Assembly (NCBI RefSeq): GCF_032452875.1
Contig: NC_083890.1
Location: 43,212,483 to 43,276,482, forward strand
DNA from: Bos javanicus
Lineage: Eukaryota > Chordata > Mammalia > Artiodactyla > Bovidae
Direction of reading: 5' to 3'
DNA length: 64,000 nt
Positions 23,363 through 35,300 of the stretch are shown piece by piece (within the stretch, counting starts at the first letter, position 1; every line of letters starts with the position of its first letter). The position numbers were made by a program, and so were the translations under genes. Under the pieces are notes generated by a model that worked only from the letters and a program-made list of their open reading frames with translations, was not told where the DNA came from and did not search any database.

Positions 23363-26300
23363 GTGAGGGCCGGGCCGGGGCGGCGGGAGCTGGGCAGGCC
23401 GGCCGAGGTCGCCGGTCTCCTCCCGGGCGGGGGACTGTCCGGTCAGACGTCTGGGCCACGCGCTAACCTGGGCTTCCCCACACGGGAGGGTCCGACCCTT
23501 CCGGGAGGCGGGCGCCCGGTGTCCGGCGCAGGTTGTGACTGATGGCTGCGGGAAGGGGGTGCGTACTTCTGCAGATCCCCCGGGTCGGGTGCACACACGG
23601 CGTGTAGTAGGCTTGCGATGGGAGGTGCGAAGCTATAGGAGGCGAAGGGATTGTTTCACAGTTTAATTTCAGACCCTCTTTTGGTTCGTTGCTCTGCCTG
23701 GCATTTTTCTAAGTACTCAGGGTGTATCGGTCAGCAAACTCTTTTCCTTCTTGGAGCTTAATTCTAGCAAAGGAGATTATATATATATAATATAATAACA
23801 TGTTATAATATATAAATATCATATATATTATATACAACTATATATGTGTATATAATAACATCTGATCAATGGTGTCGGAAAAAATAGAGGGGGTAAATGT
23901 TGGGAAGTGGAGTGGTCCTCCAGTTATTCATTTAAATGGAGTCCTCGTAATAAGCTTCATTGAGAAGTTGGCATTTGATTAAATTCTTTGAGAACGTGAG
24001 ATCAATCACTCCCTTGTATGAGATGAGGAAAGTCTAAGCAGACTCAGTGTACTAGATTGAAAACTGTTGATTAAAAAAAAAAATCATTTGGGGTAATCGT
24101 TATTTATTAGCAAAAGTCTAACTTTGGGGAATCTATACATATACATCAGTGGCTCTCCCTAACCACACTGATGGCTATTTAAAAAATGTTTTCCTCAACA
24201 GAAATGCTCGGTAAATGTTGGTTGCTTCTGAAATTTAAGAATATCTTTGGCTGGGCAAGAAACTGGTTAGTTTCTTGCAAAGCGTGAGGAGAGTTGTGTA
24301 GGAGACTGGGAAGTGAGTGGTCAGCTGGCAGTGCGCTGCAGTAATTGTGAGTCTTTATTTCTGTCCTTTGCCTTTTGTTCCTCTTTTTTTGACAAGCTAG
24401 TAACTAGTAATTTCTTTTCCTCTCATGATCCCATCAGCTAATGAGAATTTTGTTTCTTGGTCTTCAGCCTAGTGGTCTGTTTGGTGTCCAGAATTCTCCG
24501 TAGAGCTACTCAGACCTAAGGATGATTTATGAATAGGAACTTTGTGCTGAGTTTCTTCGTCTGTCCAGGGCTAACTTTGGGCTTCTTTTGTGTATGCTTT
24601 TGATGTGCTGCTGCTGCTGCTGCTAAGTCGCTTCAGTCATGTCCGACTCTGTGCGACCCCATAGACAGCAGCCCATCAGGCTCCCGGGTCCCTGGGATTC
24701 TCCAGGCAAGAACACTGGAGTGGGTTGCCATTTCCTTCTCCAGTGCATGTGAAGTCACTCAGAAGGTCCCCAAAGGAGAATTACATACCATAGCTCAGTT
24801 TCCTTGTTTCCTGGTGATTAATTCTGGGAATTCATAGTTCTTGGACCTCAATTTGTTATCACAATAAAGAAAGAAAAGTGGACCAGAGCTGCTTCTGGTG
24901 TCCCTAGGCCCTGCCCTGTGATGGAGGCAAGATGGACTTCACCTTCCATCAGCCAGGGTTGGAGGGTCAAGCGACACATGACTAGGCCGTCTCCATTTTT
25001 CAGCCGATAATATTTATTTAAAATAAGCTTGCAGTATTGTTTTAAATTACGTGAATGATTGTTGTTATTAGAAGAAAGGAATTTTGTACTAGAATAATCG
25101 CATCAAGCCAGTTCTGGATACAAATATATTTAAGCTCTCTAACCCATGGAACAGTCCAGCACGGTTCTGAAATGGGTGGGGTGGCCTGTAAAGAGCCCTG
25201 TAAGAGGTGCATTCATTCATTCACCTGCCATCCAGCTAGGGCTGTTCTGTGTCGGGGTCTCTTCTCATAAAGGCCAGTTTTTGCCCAGAGCTGGAGATAA
25301 AGGATGAAGAAAGAGGTGCCAGATTTAAGTGACCTCACTTACGTGAAAAGGGAAAACCGTAGGTGAAGAGGAGAAATTAGTTCATCTCAAACTTTCTTTG
25401 TAGACGGTTTATAGATCTGGATCTAAGAATTCATACAGTTGGATATCTTGTTAAGTTATTTCTGGCCTGCAATGTACCAGGACCTCTGCTAAATGCTAGT
25501 GATACAAAAATAACTGACTGAACACTCTTGGGGAGTTTGGAATGATACACAGACATGGAAATAAATGTAGTAAGTGCTATGATGGGGTTGTCTGTCCTGG
25601 GCTGAGAACACAGATAAGGAAGGAATACAGGCTGCTCCCTTACCTGGGAGGAGTTAGCAGAGAGAACCTTACAGGGTAGCATAATGCCCTGCCCAGAGCA
25701 TAATGGGTGCTTAGCACACTGTTAGATCAGATGAAGAGGGGTAAAAGACATGCTTAAAATTTACCAGTTGAGAAAGGGGAGCAAGCCAAGCTTAAGGATG
25801 GAGTACAGAGTCTGACAGTGCGGGAAACAGAATAGCTTAGGTGGCCAGAACAAAAGCTAAAGGGGTGAGTGGGCTAAATTGGGATGAGCTTTGTGTGCCT
25901 TGTCAAGGGCCTTATGCTGTAGGCGAGTGCTTCTTTGAATCTAAGCAACTCTCAAGTTTTTCTGTTCTGTTTTTACTGTTTGCCACACACATACATACAG
26001 TAGTTGCTGCATTTGATGTTTTGTTGGTCTGCAAACGGTGCTTGGTACAAAGTGATTATTGGTTTTCTAGTCCTTATCTTGGTACAGACTGTGACTGCAG
26101 CCACCCCACTGTTTCCAGTAACTTGGGAATCACTGCTGTCGTCTTACAGAAAAGCATCAGATCTGTAGGGTTCTGTCCATGTCACATTTTTGCTTACTTG
26201 GAATTTCCTTTGAATGTTTAGGGGATGAGAATAAGAGTTGATCAGCTGAAGGATGTTTAGGAGAGCTCCTGAGAAAACCTTTGAACTCTGAATTAATAGA

Positions 26301-29300
26301 TGACTATTCTGTCTTCTCTCACTCTTCTACACCTGGCATCTTAGACAAGTAAGAACAAAAATGTAGTAGGTTTTTATATTCAGTTCTGTGCAGTCGCTCA
26401 GTCATGTCTGACTCTTTGTGACCTCATGGACTGCAGCACACCAGGCCTCCCTGTCCATCACCAACTGGTGGAGCTTACTCAAACTCGTGTCCATCGAGTC
26501 GGTGATGCCATCCAACCATCTCATCCTCTGTCGTCACCTTCTCCTCCCGCCTTCAGTCATTCCCAGCATCAGGGTCTTTTCCAGTGGGTCAGTTCTTCGC
26601 ATCAGGTGGCCAAAGTATTGGAGTTTCAGCTTCAGCATCAGTCCTTCCCTTGAATATTCAGGACTGATTTACTTTAGGATGGACTGGTTTTTATATAGCT
26701 ATGTTTATTACATTTAATTGAAAGATTTTTATTTTATATTGTCCATCTCTCTTTTTCTTTTGCTGTCAATTTTAGTATGCTTGTAAGAATAAGAAACTAT
26801 AATGTTTAAATGGCCTTTCTTGATAAAAATTACAAGTTCATTTTGCAGTTGTTCCCTGTCTTTTTAAAACTACTTTTATGGTTTGTGGAATACAAAACCC
26901 AGGAAACCATTACTATGCTGCCTCTTTCAAATGAGCACCGGGAGGGACTTCCTGGGCTGTTCAGTGCTTAGGACTCCACCCTTCATGTAGAGCGGCTGCA
27001 GGTTCAATCCCTGGTCAGGAACTAGGATCATGAGGAGCAGCCAAAAAAATTTTAAAAATCAAATGAGCATCTTGAAACAAATTTGCAAAACAGGTTGGAT
27101 CTGTGGTTAAACACACAGAAATTTGTACAACAGGTAATATATGAATTGTTAGAACATGTCTCCCCAAAGGTGAAAGTGAAAGTGAAGTCGCTCAGTCATG
27201 TCCGACTCTTTGCAACGACATGGACTGTAGCCTACCAGGCTCCTCTGTCCATGGGATTTTCCAGGCAATAGTACTGGAGTGGATTGCCATTTCCTTCTCC
27301 AGGGGATCTTCCCAACCCAGGGATCGAACCCGGGTCTCCCACACTGTAGACAGACGCTTTACCGTGTGAACCACCAGGGAAGTCCCTCCCCAAAGGTAGA
27401 CTTTTGCAAAGTCAAGGAAAGAAAACTACAGACAAATATCTGTTATGAAAATACTAGCAAACCAGATCCAGCGATATGTGAGAGGGAGTCAACACCAGGA
27501 CCACGTGGGCTTCCGCCTCAGGAACAGCAGGTTCACTTATGAAAAAATCAATGTGTGTAGCACACCACACTCACCGTGCAAAGGAGGGAAACCACACGAT
27601 CATGGGAAAAAAACGAAGAACTTGATGAAATTCCGTAATCCATTCATGACAAATCTGAATCAGGAGGAACCTGCCTCATCTGATTAAGGACATCTGAAAC
27701 ATCCATAGTGAACTTTGTACTTAATGGTGAAAGACAAGATTATTCTCCCCCCAAGGTCAGGGACAAGGATGTCTGCTCTCGCTATTCAGTTGAACACTGT
27801 GCCAGAAGTTCTAGCCAGTACAGTTAGGCAAGAAAATGAAAAGGCATCCAGATTGTGAACGAAGAAGTAAGTTATCACTATTCACAGATGACATGACCTT
27901 GTACATGAAAAACTCTAAGAAATTCATTAAAATACTTTCACAGCTAATACACAAATTTAGCAAGATTGCAGGATACAAGATCAACATACAAACTGTACAA
28001 AAACAAAACTCAGTTGTATTTTTATATACTAGCAATAAACAGTCTGAAAAATCTAAAGAACAATTCCAGTAACAATAGCATCAAAAAGAACAAAATCCTT
28101 AAATTTAACAACAACAACGAAAGCACTAAAGTTATATTCTGAAATCTATATGTAACATTATTAAAGGAATTAAAGACCTAAATAAATAGACATTCCATGT
28201 TCATGGTTGGAAGACTTTAATATTTTTAAGATGGCACTGCTTCCCCAAATTGACCTACAGATTTAATGCAATCTCTATCACAGTTCTAAGTAGCTTCTTT
28301 GCAGAAATTGATACTATATAATCCTAAAATTTGTATGGAAATGCAATGGACTCAAAATAGCCGAGACCATCCTGTAAAAGAACAAAAAGAACTCACTTCC
28401 TGGTGTCACAACTTATTACAGAGCTGCAAGTAATCAAGAAAATGGGGCACTAGCAGATGGACAGACATATAGATCAATGGAATAGACTGGAGAATCCACA
28501 GATAAACCCACCCACTTAAAATCGGTTGAATCTTTGATGAGAGTCACAAGACAATTTAAGGGAGAAAATAGTGCTGAGAGAACTGGATAACCACATGTCA
28601 AAGGATGAAGTTGAACCCCCATCTCACACCATATACAAAAACGCTCAAATGGGTTAAAGACCTACATGTGAACATTAAAACTGCAAAACCCTTAGAAAAC
28701 AGATGTAAATCGCTGTGCTCACATCTGCCAGTGGCTTCTTAGTTGTGACACGAAAAGCAAAAGGACCAAAAGGAAAAGATAAATTGGACTTATCTTAAGA
28801 TGTATTTAAGAAAAAAACTCTCAGTAATAAAAAGATAGCCCAGTTTTTAAAAAGTGGGCAAAGGGTCTGAAAGTGTATTTCTCCAAAGATGTACAGATGG
28901 CCAGTAAACACATGAAAAGATATTCAGCATCATTAACTGTCAGGGAAATGCAAATCAAAACTACAGAGAGATACCACTTGACACCCAGTAGGATAATTAT
29001 AATAAAAAAAAAAAAGACAGATAATAACAGTGTTGAGGATGTGGAGAAATTAGAACCTTCATACAGTTAGTCCTTTAACTGGTGACTACATTAAAAAAAA
29101 AAACAAAATGGTATATCTGTACAATGAAATATTATTCGGCAATAAAAGGAAATAAGATACTGACATAGAACACGGTGGGGTGAACCTCGAAAATACCACT
29201 CTGTGGGAAAGAAACCAGTCACAAGGTATCATATACCTAATGCTGGCGAAGTCACTTCAGTCGTGTCCGACTCTGTGCGACCCCAGAGACGGCAGCCCAC

Positions 29301-32300
29301 CAGGCTCTGCCATCCCTGGGATTCTCCAGGCAAGAACACTGGAGTGGGTTGCCATTTCCTTCTCCAATGCATGAAAGTGAAAAGTGAAAGGGAAGTCGCT
29401 CAGTCGTGTCCGACTCCCAGAAACCCCATGGACTGCAGCCCTCCAGATTCCTCCATCCATGGGATTTTCCAGGCAAAAGTACTGGATGGGGGTGCCATTG
29501 CCTTCTCCGTCATATACCTAATGATTCTATTCAAATGAAATGTCCAGAGTAGGCAAATTCATAGAGATGGAAAATAGATTAAGGGATTGTCGAGGTTGGG
29601 GGGCACAGAGTAGGGAAATGAGAGAGGGTAGCTAGAGGGTCTAGGATTTCTTTGGGATTGATGAAAGTATTCTAAAGTTAGTTGTGGGTCAGCTGCACAG
29701 CTCTGTAAATATACTGAAAACAACTGAAGTATGCATTGCAAATGGGTGAGTCATATGCATGTGAGGTGTGTCTCAATAAAGCCGTTGTTAATTAAAAAAA
29801 AGGCCTTTGAGGTATGCCTTGTTTTTTTTTTTCCTGATGCTGAGTTGCTCTTTTTTTTACCATCAGGTCCTGTTATGAACCATAATGTCCTTTCCTTTCT
29901 AGAGCTTAGCCTCAGTGCTGGGAACCTGCAGCTGGACAGCAAAAGGAGAGAGTTCACCTCTTCTGGAAACAGGAAGCTCTACTTTGACACCCATGCCTTA
30001 GTGTGTGTGCTCGAGGAGAATGGTAATCCTCTGCCAGTCGCCACTCGGTGCCATCGAGAAACCCTGTACCTCACGGCTTCCTGATGGTCTTACCTAATTT
30101 CCCGTATTTCCCTTTGACTTTGAAGTCCACAGGTCGCCTTTTGATCAGTCTCCATTTTTTTAAGTCCTTGTTTTTTCTCTGTTTAAGGGCATTTTTGCTT
30201 CATCAGCACAATTGAGACTTTTCTCCTACATTTTCCCTTTGTCCAAGTGAAGTGTGTGTGTATAACATCACTCTGGAAGTATAGTGTTACAGGTTAAAAA
30301 TTAGACACAAGCCAGCAAAACTCAGGAATGGCTCCTAGGACAGCTGTCTAAGGCCAGAAGGGACAGTTTTATTCCTGTGCATCTCGTGTGCTCTAAAATT
30401 TTTCGTGAAATTAAAATGTTGCGGAGCAGCAGTTATTGATCATTTTAGCTTACTGTGGTTTTAAAAAAATATTCAGACTTGACATTTTCTTTTACTGCTG
30501 TTGAACCAACTGATGTAAAAGATTACTCCTATATGTATGGCAGTTATTCAAAGTACACTTAGTATGTAGGTAGCAGTCTCATATTTAATCTTGTCTAGAC
30601 AAATGCACAGTGTAAGTTTAATACATATTGATAATTCTTTAAACCATAGACACATATCCGCTCACAATCAGAATCTCAGATACCATAGCTTATGCCTTTG
30701 AAATAAACCAGTCTGTGCTATAGTACAGTCATCCATCCGGTTATGCGTGTTCATATCTGAAAAGCTGCCCTGTGTTGATGTGCTTTGTCTGCCCAGAACA
30801 CGGTGATGGGGTGGGTCCTTCTGTGCGTACGTGGGTTAGTTAGCAGCTCTGGGTTCAGGCTCTGCAAGCTTCCAGCTGCGTGGCCTCACAGTCTTTCTCC
30901 CCTCTCAGTTCCCAGAGAATTCCAGAGAGCCCTTGTGAGTGTTAAGTAATGTCCTGAATGCACGTTGGGAAAACTGTCACATGCTCTGTGATAATTTTTA
31001 CAGCTTTTTCTTCTCAAACTTGAAACAGTCAGCCTTTTCCACCACAACGTCTTTCTGCTCAGAATTTTAAAAAGAAAAGTAGAAGTAAGAGGGGCATCTA
31101 AAATTATCTTGATAAGCAGAAGTCTTTGCACTTTTCTTTTTCTTTCCTTTTTTCTTTTTTCATGGACCTTTTGTATTCGAAGTAACCAATTGTAAAAAAG
31201 ACATTCCAGAGATAATAGGAGTATTTCTACATGGACTGGATGTCTGATGATGCTAAGAGAACGTCATTCATTTTGCTAAGCGTGACTGTGGCCAGGTAGC
31301 AGCAGTGGTCCCAAAGCCTTTCTCCCATGAAAGGTGGGGTTTGTTTCTCCTCCTGCCTTTCAGAATCCATGTACTTATTTTTGACAAAGTAAAAATAATA
31401 GATGTTGAATGTTTCAACATATGTACTTCCTACTTTTCTTGATTTGAAACCCTGGCCCGTGAGTATTTGCCTATTTCAAAACCAGTGATGTAAGGACCCC
31501 ACTGGGTGTAGGATGTGAAAGTGCTTACCTGGATGGTGGCTGGGTTAGGGTAAGACCAGGAAGGACCCCTTGGGGAATGCTCTGTCCTTTATCCTTTTTT
31601 TCCTCCCCTGGAGTTATGTCTCCTGATTCACAGAATGTCCTCTGTCCATAATCTCACTGGCCCTGATTTTGTCCCACCTCTCTTTCCTATTAAAGAATTC
31701 ATGCATCTGGGTATCCCAGAAGTTTTCAGGCTTAACTTCTCCCTATTATCCTTTCTCCTCCTGTAGGTGGTTCTAAATTATAAGGCTGTAAAGTTTATCT
31801 CTTTTCTTATCAGTGTAAGTCCACTTTGGTTTCTCTTTTTCTTTTCTTTATAATTCCCAAGCCTAATTATGTTTAATTATGAACTCTTATTAATAAATTT
31901 TTAAAATTGCAAAAGACTTGTTGACTTTTTTAAAATTAGGAAAACAGAAAAGAACCAAGAAAAACTACTGTGAATCCCAGTGCCAGAGCTAAACTGTTAA
32001 CATTTGAGTGATGTTTTTTGCTAGCTGTTCATGACCCACACATTGAAACTAAAAGGATTTTGAATAAAGTGAAAAGAATAGGTTTTTGGAGGTCTTTTTG
32101 TCTTCTTTGAATTTATTTCTTTGTTCTTTTTCAGTATAGTCCCATGCTTAATCTCATCCAGATTGAATCAGGTATAACTTTATCCAGACAAATATGCCAT
32201 GAACTAATTATAAGTATCAGTACATTCTTCTGAAGTTCTTATAAATGAAAGTATTTAACAAAGAATTATATACCAGGTACTTATTCATCTTAAGTATTTA

Positions 32301-35300
32301 AAATTAAGCATTTTAATTAGAATTTTAAATGTGAAATATGTTAGTACCTATAGTTATTAAAAATAGTAGCACTGCTAAGTTGAGTCTTTATGTAATTCAG
32401 TTCAGCGTCATTTATTGAATATAAAAGAATATATTCTTTCCAATTTGGGCTTTCCTCACTAGTGATTGAGGAAGATTGTGGAGGGAAAAATGTAAGAACT
32501 GATTTTGTCTTTTAACATTAAATAAATTAACAGCTGAATTATTATTATATAGCCATTGACTTGACCGATTTGTGCTGGAAATAAACTTTCTCTACTTAAT
32601 GTAATTATTTTTTACTAATATATACACTTTAAAATTAAGGAAGTCATATCCATTGTAGAAATAAGACAACACAGAAGAAAATAACAGCTACCTAGACTCT
32701 CTCATAAATTATGAAAGCAATAACTTGTATAATATCTGTATTTTTGAGTCTTGCATCTTTTCACTTGACCTTGCAGAGCAGTTATCTCCTGTCATTAGAC
32801 ATTCTCTGAAAACATGGTTTTTGACCCCTAGAAGGGACATCAGAGCTCAGTCAGCCCCACCCCTCATTGTACGTAAGGAAACAGTCGTGTAAATGCTCAT
32901 GTGTCCCAGCTTGTCCTGAGTGACAGACACACCACAGCCTGTGACTAGACTCCACCCTCTTGCCATGCTAAACTTTCCAGCTGCTTCTGAATTCAGACAT
33001 TCACCTGCAGGTGTAACTTTGCATTTTCTCCCTTTTAATGAAGGATTTTTTTTTTTTTTAATTCTGACAATTACGGTCTCCTGAGTAATTGTCTTTGTGT
33101 GTTTGCCTAGGGTTTACTACTCAACAAGCAGAAGTCGTCGTATCTGCCTTGATCAAGATCATGGAGGCCAACATGGATATCATCTACAAAGATATGGTCA
33201 CCAAGATGCAGCAGGTAGCTTGCTGGGCTCTGGAGCAGATTGAGCTAGTGAGCCACCAGGGAAGTCCCAGCATGTAGCAATTTTAGTATAGACGAGAGGC
33301 AAATGGCTAGAGTGGCATAAAATATATTTATTCAGAGCTATTTTTTCAACTTCTATAGAACCATTAAGTTTGAAAACTAACTCTTCTAGTCATCTATGCA
33401 GTGGACATGAGTTTGAGCAAACTCCAGGAGATGGGAAGCCTGGCACGCTGCAGTCCATGGGGTCACAGAGAATCAGACACAACTGAGCGACTGAACAACA
33501 AAATGCTTTAATAAATGGAGATGTGGCCCGAATTGTAGCTGGCGGTCCTCTGACTGCCACTCTGTTAACTGTGATTCATCTGGTGCTGATACTGGCCTGG
33601 AGTTCTTCCTCTTTTCTCGTTTCGAGACGGAGGAGTACCTTACTGAACCTCTTTCTATGTGCCCACGTCCTGGTTTCTCATTAAGATGATCCCAGGTTGG
33701 GATGGTAGGAGGTGGACTTCCTAGGCCAGATGAGGTTATATGTTTCATTTTTCTTTTCCCAGGAGATCACTCTTCAGCAAATAATGTCTCAGATCGCCAA
33801 CGTGAAAAAAGATATGATTATTTTGGAGAAGAGTGAATTTTCAGCCCTCAGATCAGAAAATGAGGTAAAACCAAAGAGCCACTCATATTTCTCAAGTGCT
33901 TTTCTATTAGGATATGGAGATATAATGTGAATACACAAAAGTGTACAAAGAAGTGTACACAGTGAATTTTCAGTATGGACTGTCAATCAGATGAAGAAGC
34001 GGTCCTTGACTGGCACCCCAAGACCTGCTGTCATCCCCTTCTGGTCACTCCTCCCACAGCAAAAATCACCATCCCAGCTTACATGGCCATTAACTGGTTT
34101 TGACTTTATCAATGGAATCACAAATGTGTCTTGCAGCAATAGATAACTCTCTTTCATCGTTCATAGTATTATTGGAACACACCACATTATTCTACTGTGA
34201 TGCATATTAGAGTTGTTTCCAGTTTGGGGTTATTATGAATAAGTGGTGCTGTAAAATATCTCTTCATGTCTTACTTAAAGTGTGGGCGTATGAGATCAGT
34301 GTTGAAATAGGTACTGTCTCCACATCTTCCTTTTGTTTTTAGTTGTATTTAGAGTCCCATGAAGGAAGTTCATTGATCACCTGTTAGTTTTGATCTTATA
34401 AGAACCCACCTAGCAAACGATTCCTTCTTTTGCTAGAAAAAAAGATAAAAGTTTGAAACTGTCTTGAAGTCATTTATTTGAGGGCAGAATTAGTTAAAAG
34501 GAAACTTGAAAGAGGTACTAAAGCATCGCTGGAGGGAGATGAAACTATTGAAGACAGTTGTGTTACTGATTGTTTGTGGCCTTCAACATGAATTGAAAGC
34601 CCTCAGGACACGCCATGACTGTAGTGCCATCCTGGCATGGCCAGTGATCATTTCTGCCTCTGAGGCTGTTCAGTTATGGTTGTGTGCTAAATGTAGCTAA
34701 ATTCATGTTGACTTGAGGAAAGAAGTTGAAGAACTTGCTCATAAACGCAGGTTGTAATATTTATTACCAAGTTTTAGGTTTTTCTTCTAACCTTCCAAAC
34801 ATATCCTTGACTGACTTCTTTTTTAATGTTTTTTTAGAAAATAAAACTTGAACTCCATCGGTTAAAACAACAAGTAATGGTAAGATCCTCATTCCTGTTT
34901 GCTTGCTCATTTATAATTACATAAGTTCAGTAATAAATATAGTGTCCAAAATATTTATGTGTTCTTAAAAACTTGCTTCTGTGTTAAATATTTGTGTGAT
35001 ATGTCTCAAAAGTACATATTGGAAGATTTAACTGAGAACATAGCCAAAGAATAAGTTAACTGATGTCTGTAACCAAATCCATTAAGAAAATTGTGATCTA
35101 GAAGGAATGAAGTCATTTTTAAATAAAATTTTTCTAAAACAGCCACATGGAATCCTTACATTCTCTTAGGAGAGACTGTCTTTAAAAGAATTACATGTGA
35201 TTTTAAAATGCTGACTAATGCCAGCTACTTGATTTTTTTGAGTGGAAAGGACATTGGTGTTAAATAAGAAAAAGGTTTTGATGAGTGTCAGAAAGCTTTA

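Larger units (their letters stand above)
23363..29902 (+). other. MCUR1 intron 1
   Basis: 6.5 kb, phase 1. Its first 250 bp finish the CpG island; the rest holds L2, Bov-A, ART2A, CHR-2, Bov-tA and L1 copies listed separately. A T-rich tract lies before the exon 2 acceptor. Confidence 0.9.

Noticed and set aside
23213..23542. 109-codon plus-strand frame crossing the exon 1 donor
   Set aside because: It is in a different frame from MCUR1 and is explained by GC content.
22638..23596. Antisense frames of 273 and 278 codons over MCUR1 exon 1
   Set aside because: Composition-driven shadows in a CpG island. They have no start context, no domain, and they overlap a well-supported exon.
27836..28072. 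Reverse-transcriptase-like frame as a host gene
   Set aside because: It is part of a decayed L1 ORF2, with stops on both sides and an L1 3' UTR downstream.
33089..33277. Independent 62-codon gene
   Set aside because: It is MCUR1 exon 3 read through both splice sites.
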